Below, piece by piece: positions 5,164 through 6,882 of a stretch of 6,882 nt of DNA. The notes beneath the pieces were generated by a model. The model made no database searches. It was given only the letters and a program-made list of their open reading frames with translations, and was not told where the DNA came from. Position 1 is the stretch's first letter. The number at the start of each line of letters is the position of its first letter. Position numbers and translations under genes: made by a program. This DNA comes from an uncultured Oscillospiraceae bacterium (lineage in GTDB: Bacteria > Bacillota_A > Clostridia > Oscillospirales > Oscillospiraceae). The stretch covers positions 1 to 6,882 of the forward strand of contig CANRMG010000100.1 of the NCBI GenBank assembly GCA_947631675.1, in the 5' to 3' direction.

Positions 5164-5843
5164 GCGCCGTCCCCCTTGATGACGTAGCCCAGGCCCCGGA
5201 CGGTGGTGATCAGCTTCACGCCGAAGGCGTCGTCGATCTTCTGGCGCAGGTAGCGGATGTACACGTCCACCACGTTGGTCTCCCCGGCGTAGTCGTAGCC
5301 CCAGACCTTCTCCATGAGAGCGTCCCGGGTCTGGACGATGTCACGGTTCTCCAAAAGCGTCTGCAAAAGAAGAAATTCCTTGTAGGTCAGCTGGATGGGC
5401 ACGCCGTCGTAAGTCACTGTGTGCCGGGCCGGGTCCATGACCAGGGCGCCCCGGGTGAGGACGACGGGGGCCTTTTCCGCCGCGCCGGTGCGCAGGGCGG
5501 CCCGGATGCGGGCCAGAAGCTCCTCGATGGAAAAGGGCTTGGTGATATAGTCGTTGGCGCCCATGTCGAGACCGCTGACCTTGTCCATCACCGCGTCCCG
5601 GGCGGTGAGCAGGATCACCGGCACGGCCGATTCGGCCCGAAGCCTGCGCAGCACCTCCAGGCCGTTGAGGCCGGGGAGCATCACGTCCAGCAAAATGAGG
5701 TCATACCCGCCCGCCAGGGCCATGTCCAGGCCCGTCCGGCCGTCGGCGGCCTTGTCCACCCCATAGCCCTCGTGGGTCAGCTCCAGCTCCAAAAACCGGG
5801 CGATGCCCGATTCGTCCTCCACGATCAGTATTTTTACCGCCAT
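5160..5843 (-). CDS. OmpR/PhoB-family response regulator
   Basis: A 227-residue DNA-binding regulator, partner of the adjacent kinase. The receiver domain (about 1-118) has the acidic pair Glu9/Asp10, phospho-acceptor Asp53 (LLDVMLPG), Thr80 and Lys102 (TKPF). The winged-helix domain (about 128-224) shows LTYKEFLLL, the recognition-helix region NVVDVYIRYLRQKID and the closing VRGLGYVI. Length and motifs are typical of ArlR/PhoP/MprA-type regulators, which bind head-to-tail DNA repeats about 11 bases apart. Such repeats occur at 3720-3746, in front of the lipid operon. The start ATG at 5843 has GGAGG about 7 bases upstream. A strong terminator ends only some 16 bases before the start codon, leaving no visible room for its own promoter. 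Confidence 0.95.
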   Translation of the reverse strand: MAVKILIVEDESGIARFLELELTHEGYGVDKAADGRTGLDMALAGGYDLILLDVMLPGLNGLEVLRRLRAESAVPVILLTARDAVMDKVSGLDMGANDYITKPFSIEELLARIRAALRTGAAEKAPVVLTRGALVMDPARHTVTYDGVPIQLTYKEFLLLQTLLENRDIVQTRDALMEKVWGYDYAGETNVVDVYIRYLRQKIDDAFGVKLITTVRGLGYVIKGDGA

Positions 5844-5858
5844 GGTCCCACCTCCCCG

Positions 5859-5895
5859 GAATAAAAAGAGGGGGGACGGGAAACCCCGTCCCCCC
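5859..5895 (-). terminator. Strong intrinsic terminator between the DUF4342 gene and the response regulator
   Basis: An 11-bp GC-rich stem (5870-5880 with 5885-5895, loop AAAC on the plus strand) is followed on the minus strand by TCTTTTTATT. It begins 9 bases after the DUF4342 stop and ends about 16 bases before the regulator's ATG. It should end most DUF4342 transcripts, and read-through could supply the two-component genes. Confidence 0.88.
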
Positions 5896-5904
5896 GGGCG
5901 TTCG

Positions 5905-6453
5905 TTATTGGTCGTTGGGCTTGTCCTCGCCGGCGTTCTGGATGGACTGCTTGATGCTTCCGGCCAGGTCGCTGACCTTGTCCATGGCGGCGTTGATGCC
6001 GTCCTGGCCCAGCTGCCGCCCGGCGAAGTGGTATTTGCAGTCCAGGAACAGCCCCGCCAGCAGTACCACCAGCATGAGCCCGATGCTGGCGAACAGCAGC
6101 ACCACCAGCACCAGCACCGGTATGGCCAGTATCTGCTTGTCGTGGTGCAGGACCACGAAGTCGTTGTCTAGGCTGATGCGGAACAGCTTCTTCACATATT
6201 CCCACAGCACCGCGAAACCGTTGGTGAAGATGCCGGGACCGCTGTGGGAGCTGACGTTCTTCACAGGCTTCACGCCGCTGGGCTCCTCCGCGCCGGTCTC
6301 CACATGGACGCCGCCGGCTGTCTTGTGGGCCCGCTCCAGGGCCACCATGGCGTCCAGCATGTCCCAGTTATTCTCCTCCAGGGCCTGCCGGGCCTCCTCC
6401 AGGGTGACGCCCGCCTTCTGGCTCAAAAGCTCCGCCATTTCATACCGCTCCAT
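5905..6453 (-). CDS. DUF4342-family small membrane protein with N-terminal UBA/TS-N-like helix bundle
   Basis: A 182-residue protein of unknown function. Residues about 5-42 (LLSQKAGVTLEEARQAL, EENNWDMLDAMVALE) match the UBA/TS-N-like fold seen at the start of many DUF4342 proteins and in EF-Ts. A polar linker (about 45-75) follows, then the conserved DUF4342 region with WEYVKKLFR and one long hydrophobic stretch (about 107-137) that could form one or two membrane passes. The C-terminal 40 residues are polar and probably helical. The start has a perfect AAGGAGG seven bases upstream. It precedes the two-component genes on the same strand, separated by a terminator, which suggests partial co-expression. 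No catalytic residues are evident. The family is quite secure; its role is unknown. Confidence 0.85.
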   Translation of the reverse strand: MERYEMAELLSQKAGVTLEEARQALEENNWDMLDAMVALERAHKTAGGVHVETGAEEPSGVKPVKNVSSHSGPGIFTNGFAVLWEYVKKLFRISLDNDFVVLHHDKQILAIPVLVLVVLLFASIGLMLVVLLAGLFLDCKYHFAGRQLGQDGINAAMDKVSDLAGSIKQSIQNAGEDKPNDQ

Positions 6454-6483
6454 GGCGATACCTCCTTGTCTTTATCTGGGCCC

Positions 6484-6492
6484 ATCCTAGCA
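6484..6492 (-). promoter_or_regulatory. Candidate extended -10 promoter of the DUF4342 gene
   Basis: The minus strand reads TGC then TAGGAT (6492-6484), an extended -10 with four of six consensus bases and no recognisable -35 at 16-18 bases. The expected start lies near 6477, leaving about 25 bases to the ATG with its AAGGAGG site. It is the best candidate in a short AT-rich leader, but a weak match. Confidence 0.35.
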
Positions 6493-6502
6493 CGGCTTTT
6501 TT

Positions 6503-6535
6503 AAAGGGATATGGAAGGGAGATTAGAAAGGGATT
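6503..6535. repeat. Three AAAGGGA-type direct repeats upstream of the DUF4342 promoter
   Basis: AAGGGATAT (6504), AAGGGAGAT (6515) and AAGGGATTA (6528) lie in the AT-rich stretch where the missing -35 box would be, spaced 11 and 13 bases apart. They could be an activator site substituting for the -35 box. The similarity is short and partly due to purine-rich composition. Confidence 0.35.
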
Positions 6536-6558
6536 AAAACTTTCCGATGTGGTGCCAT

Positions 6559-6801
6559 GGCGCTCCCTGCGTCGACAGCAAAGCGCGGCCATAAAGTCGG
6601 CACAGTGCGGCCTGGCCCGACAGTATCCCTGCCGCTAAGGCTCGCTGCGCTCGTCAACCGCGTCCGGGACACTGCCGGTTCCCGCCGCACGTCAGGTAGA
6701 CACGCCCGCCGACGGCGCTTCAAGGAGGCAGCGTCCCCGAGCAAATATTGCTGAGCGAAGCGAAGACGTTTGCCGGGGATGCTGTCGACGCAGGGAGCGC
6801 C
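6559..6801. mobile_element. MITE-like element bounded by perfect 22-bp inverted repeats
   Basis: Bases 6559-6580 (starting GGCGCTCCCTGC) and 6780-6801 are exact reverse complements. Between them lie further stems: 6666-6676 with 6727-6737 (11 bp, one G-T pair), and 6734-6745 with 6769-6779 (TCCCCG, bulged A, GCAAA). There is no transposase or convincing gene inside. TGCCA occurs just outside both ends (6553-6557 and 6804-6808) but is offset by one to two bases, so a target duplication is doubtful. It could be a non-autonomous transposon, a structured RNA gene or a dispersed repeat family. Confidence 0.5.
6599..6662. repeat. Left copy of a diverged direct repeat (partner about 6823-6873)
   Basis: CGGCACAG, then GCCCGACAGTA at 6615-6625, then CCTGC and a CGCT-CGCTC-AAC pattern recur in the same order and orientation at 6823-6873, where the exact 11-mer is at 6830-6840. 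The copies differ by small gaps (a 9-base TGCGGCCTG insert in this copy) and substitutions. They look like two aged copies of one repeat unit, 215 bases apart. Confidence 0.45.
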
Positions 6802-6872
6802 TTTGCCAGCGCAGGCATAGCGCGGCACAGCCCGACAGTACACCTGCGCACCGTTTCGCTTCGCTCAACAAT
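6747..6872. repeat. Second, interlocked inverted repeat (18 bp, one mismatch)
   Basis: ATTGCTGAGCGAAGCGAA at 6747-6764 is the reverse complement of 6855-6872 apart from one base. Its left arm is inside, and its right arm outside, the element bounded by the 22-bp repeats, so the two inverted repeats interlock rather than nest. The right arm ends 10 bases before the window edge, so the repeat tract probably continues. Confidence 0.5.
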
Positions 6873-6882
6873 GTGCTATGCA
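6802..6882. other. Gene-free repeat tract running off the window
   Basis: No coding region is credible in the last 340 bases. The open frame on the minus strand (6843-6523, 106 codons) lacks a ribosome site, runs through both 22-bp repeats and has an Arg/Ala/Pro-rich translation typical of GC-rich non-coding DNA. What is present is the right copy of the direct repeat and the right arm of the second inverted repeat. Confidence 0.4.

Noticed and set aside
4207..5187. Plus-strand open frame of 326 codons
   Set aside because: It is antisense to the histidine kinase, whose H, N, G1, F and G2 boxes are intact. The translation is low-complexity Val/Gln/His-rich.
6523..6843. Minus-strand 106-codon open frame at the right end
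   Set aside because: It spans both 22-bp inverted repeats, lacks a ribosome site, and has Arg/Ala-rich composition without domains. It is more likely the repeat element read as protein.

Overview
The window is GC-rich, gene-dense bacterial DNA. It has strong GGAGG-type Shine-Dalgarno sites, repeated 4-base ATGA gene overlaps and U-tailed hairpin terminators. With the protein families present (Psd and PssA of the clostridial type, DUF4342, an ArlR/PhoB-like two-component pair), this suggests a GC-rich Bacillota of the Oscillospiraceae type (Flavonifractor/Lawsonibacter/Oscillibacter-like). The taxon is inferred from style and not proven.

Layout. The first 143 bases are the 3' end of a plus-strand integral membrane protein gene, possibly CstA-like. 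Every other confident gene is on the minus strand and is read from right to left. From about 6480 down to about 350 the order is: DUF4342 membrane protein (6453-5905); a strong terminator (5895-5859); OmpR/PhoB-type response regulator (5843-5160) and sensor histidine kinase (5163-3817), overlapping by 4 bases; an intergenic control region (3816-3649); PAP2-family phosphatase (3648-2977); MprF-type flippase-domain protein (2864-1812); pssA (1815-1150); and psd (1153-350). Flippase/pssA, pssA/psd and regulator/kinase each join by an ATGA overlap, so they are probably translationally coupled. The minus-strand lipid operon and the plus-strand gene converge on a hairpin-rich intergenic region (144-349) with a bidirectional terminator.

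How the genes fit together. PssA and Psd make phosphatidylethanolamine (CDP-diacylglycerol to phosphatidylserine to PE). An MprF-like transmembrane domain lacking the aminoacyl-transferase half is co-translated just ahead of pssA, and a PAP2 lipid phosphatase heads the operon. The set reads as a synthesis-plus-membrane-distribution module for PE. The control region in front of it carries three direct repeats at exactly 11-base spacing directly upstream of a weak sigma-A-like promoter. This is the architecture bound by PhoB/PhoP/OmpR-family regulators, and such a regulator with its kinase is encoded immediately upstream. I infer that this two-component system controls the PE module. 

The last ~320 bases (6559-6882) hold no convincing gene. 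They form a repeat-rich element with perfect 22-base inverted repeats 243 bp apart (outer edges), an interlocked second inverted repeat and a diverged direct repeat. It resembles a MITE-like or structured repeat that continues beyond the window.
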